From Rickettsiales bacterium (GTDB lineage: Bacteria > Pseudomonadota > Alphaproteobacteria > Rickettsiales > Anaplasmataceae), in NCBI GenBank assembly GCA_031281335.1, contig JAITFM010000100.1, positions 1-7,165 on the forward strand: DNA of 7,165 nt, written 5' to 3'. The position numbers and the translations under genes were made by a program. The stretch's first letter is position 1; each line of letters begins with the position of its first letter. The notes under the pieces were generated by a model. The model did no database searches. It saw only the letters and a program-made list of their open reading frames with translations, and was not told the DNA's origin. Shown here piece by piece: positions 5,507-7,165 of the stretch.

Positions 5507-7046
5507 AAACGTAATTAAATTGAGTAACAAAATTACTCACAATATTGAAAATATCGTCTTTTATACCATCATTCATGCTGTTTGACAACTTTTTTAAAAC
5601 TCCAGGGTGCACAGTATGAAAATAATTGATAAGATCATATTCAAATTTATTGACATCGCTTATTTGTACCTTGCTTAACTGATCATATAGATTAGAAAAG
5701 ACGTACATCAGCGCCACTTGCTCTTCTATTTGCATAGGTGAATGCTGTCTTTGCTTTAATAACTCAACAAGATATTTACCCTTGTTTAAGGATAGTTGAA
5801 CACTAGCATCGAGATCAGACCCAAATTTTGCAAAATCTTCTAACTCTCTATATTGAGCCAAACTTAACTTTATAGAACCAGCAACTTTTTTCACGGATTT
5901 CAATTGCGCAGCAGAGCCAACCCGCGAAACTGATAAACCTATATTTACCGCAGGACGAAATCCTTTATGAAATAATTCAGACTCTAGGAAGATTTGTCCA
6001 TCGGTAATTGAAATTACGTTAGTTGGAACATATGCAGATACATCACCAGCTTGAGTTTCGATAATCGGCAAAGCAGTTAGAGACCCCTGCCCTTTTTCAT
6101 CAGACATTTTAGCAGCTCTTTCAAGCAAACGAGAATGCACATAGAATATATCTCCAGGGTAAGCTTCACGGCCAGGAGGACGCCTCAGCAATAAGGACAT
6201 CTGCCTATATGCCACAGCGTGCTTAGATAAATCATCATACACTACCAAGCAATGCATTCCATTATCACGGAAAAACTCTCCAATGGCGCAACCAGCATAA
6301 GGTGCTAAAAATTGCATAGGCGCGCAATCAGATGCACTAGCCACAACTACAGTTGTATATTCTAATGCCCCACTTTCTTTTAGCTTATTTACCACTTTTG
6401 CTACTGTTGAAATCTTTTGTCCAATAGCAACATAAACGCAGTAAACTTTTTGGTTTTCGTCCACTTCATCATTAATCTTCTTCTGATTAATGATGATATC
6501 AAGCGCAATAGTAGTTTTACCGATTTGTCTATCGCCAATAATTAACTCACGCTGTCCTCTGCCTATTGGAATTAGTAAGTCTATAATCTTAATTCCGGTT
6601 TGCAGAGGTTCATGCACAGGTTTACGATCAATAATACCTGGTGCCTTAGACTCCATGTCCATTTTGTCTTTGGTTCTAATTTTTCCGCCGTTGTCTATAG
6701 GGTAACCTAATGCATTTACGACTCTTCCCAATAATTCATGCCCTACAGGAACCTGCACAACATCACCACTGCATTTTACAATATCCCCTTCTTTGACATC
6801 ACGATCATTACCAAGTACCACTATCCCAGCTATATCATGATCTAAATCAAAAACTATTCCTTCTATACCGCTTGCAAAGAATACCTTTTCACCAAATTTT
6901 GCTTTTTCAAGTCCGTAAACCAATGCAATACCATCAGTTACTGAAATTACTTCACCTATACTTTCTCGCTTTACAGGATTATCAAACGCCTCAACTTTTT
7001 CTTTTATTATGTTTACTATTTCAGAAGCATTTATACCGTTTTTCAT
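5505..7046 (-). CDS. atpA: F1Fo ATP synthase subunit alpha
   Basis: 513 aa, the usual length (E. coli 513). It is the non-catalytic nucleotide-binding subunit of the F1 head, which alternates with beta. The N-terminal beta-barrel spans about 1-95 and the nucleotide-binding domain about 96-375. The P-loop is GDRQIGKT (171-178), with Ile175 where the common form has Thr. YDDLSK (270-275) is the Walker B region, [10 protein letters not shown] is at 290-299, and the arginine finger Arg375 is in VSRVGSAAQ. The C-terminal helical domain is complete. The start is the ATG at 7046. It has AAGGA 7 nt upstream, and its ATGA overlaps the atpH stop. A TTG two codons further upstream (7052) would sit almost on the SD and is rejected. 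The gene downstream is greA, not the usual atpG. Confidence 0.98.
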   Translation of the reverse strand: MKNGINASEIVNIIKEKVEAFDNPVKRESIGEVISVTDGIALVYGLEKAKFGEKVFFASGIEGIVFDLDHDIAGIVVLGNDRDVKEGDIVKCSGDVVQVPVGHELLGRVVNALGYPIDNGGKIRTKDKMDMESKAPGIIDRKPVHEPLQTGIKIIDLLIPIGRGQRELIIGDRQIGKTTIALDIIINQKKINDEVDENQKVYCVYVAIGQKISTVAKVVNKLKESGALEYTTVVVASASDCAPMQFLAPYAGCAIGEFFRDNGMHCLVVYDDLSKHAVAYRQMSLLLRRPPGREAYPGDIFYVHSRLLERAAKMSDEKGQGSLTALPIIETQAGDVSAYVPTNVISITDGQIFLESELFHKGFRPAVNIGLSVSRVGSAAQLKSVKKVAGSIKLSLAQYRELEDFAKFGSDLDASVQLSLNKGKYLVELLKQRQHSPMQIEEQVALMYVFSNLYDQLSKVQISDVNKFEYDLINYFHTVHPGVLKKLSNSMNDGIKDDIFNIVSNFVTQFNYV

Positions 7047-7165
7047 ACACAATTCCTTATTTTCAATATTTCCATTTTACTCAAATCAACCAATCTATCT
7101 AAGTAACTTTTCAGCGAAGCATCAATCAAGTTAAAACCATACTTCACCACAAAACCACCCAGTAT
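7043..7165 (-). CDS. atpH: F1Fo ATP synthase subunit delta, C-terminal end (partial)
   Basis: Only the last 40 codons and the TGA stop are in the window; the gene continues past position 7165. The peptide starts [20 protein letters not shown] and ends [12 protein letters not shown]-[FL]-V-[VI]-x-x-G-x-x-x-IDAS-[LV]-x-x-x-L-x-x-L is the conserved end of the delta subunit (OSCP), which ties the F1 alpha subunits to the peripheral stalk. Its stop codon overlaps the atpA start as ATGA (7046-7043). The order atpH then atpA is the standard one in bacteria and supports the call. Confidence 0.9.
   Translation of the reverse strand: MLGGFVVKYGFNLIDASLKSYLDRLVDLSKMEILKIRNCV
7054..7058 (-). promoter_or_regulatory. 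Ribosome binding site of atpA, deciding its start
   Basis: The minus strand reads AAGGA at 7058-7054, 7 nt before the ATG at 7046 and inside the end of atpH. It would be only 1 to 2 nt from the alternative TTG at 7052, which rules that codon out. Confidence 0.75.

Noticed and set aside
6490..7102. Plus-strand open frames of 71 and 76 codons over atpA
   Set aside because: They are antisense to a clear AtpA reading frame; one also runs over the atpH end. No SD or recognisable feature supports them.

Overview
The window is AT-rich, gene-dense bacterial DNA. The protein sequences and gene order point to the Rickettsiales, family Anaplasmataceae, most likely Wolbachia. This rests on recognising the proteins by eye; no database search was run. 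Supporting signs are an ATP synthase cluster in which atpA is followed by greA instead of atpG, a lone VirB2-like pilin gene, weak Shine-Dalgarno (SD) sequences and strong A/T codon bias. I saw no insertion sequence, phage gene, CRISPR array, tRNA or rRNA. No stretch longer than about 230 bases lacks a gene.

Layout. On the left, an HlyD-type membrane fusion protein gene (minus strand, 30-1550) diverges from fabG (plus strand, 1778-2512). The 227-bp region between them must hold both promoters. A small plus-strand gene follows fabG and encodes a TrbC/VirB2-family pilin subunit (2614-2964). It converges, with only 27 bp between stop codons, on a minus-strand block that fills the rest of the window. 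Read in its direction of transcription, that block is the end of atpH (delta subunit, cut by the window edge), atpA (alpha subunit), greA (transcript cleavage factor), ribB (riboflavin synthesis) and a BepA-like M48 metalloprotease with TPR repeats.

The atpH-atpA-greA-ribB part looks like one operon: atpH and atpA overlap by ATGA, atpA and greA are 9 nt apart, and greA and ribB are 3 nt apart. The M48 gene lies 71 bp further on, behind a perfect 13-bp inverted repeat that contains a consensus TATAAT, so it may have its own promoter.

The genes are mostly housekeeping (energy, fatty acids, riboflavin, transcription fidelity, envelope quality control) plus parts of two secretion machines: a type I adaptor and a type IV pilin. 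Their partners (ABC ATPase, TolC, other Vir proteins) are not in the window. I do not see a new multi-gene system. The points most worth checking are the 13-bp inverted repeat before the protease gene, the lone pilin gene with its paired cysteines and 5' dyad, the split ATP synthase cluster, and start codons that simple longest-ORF calling gets wrong for atpA and greA.
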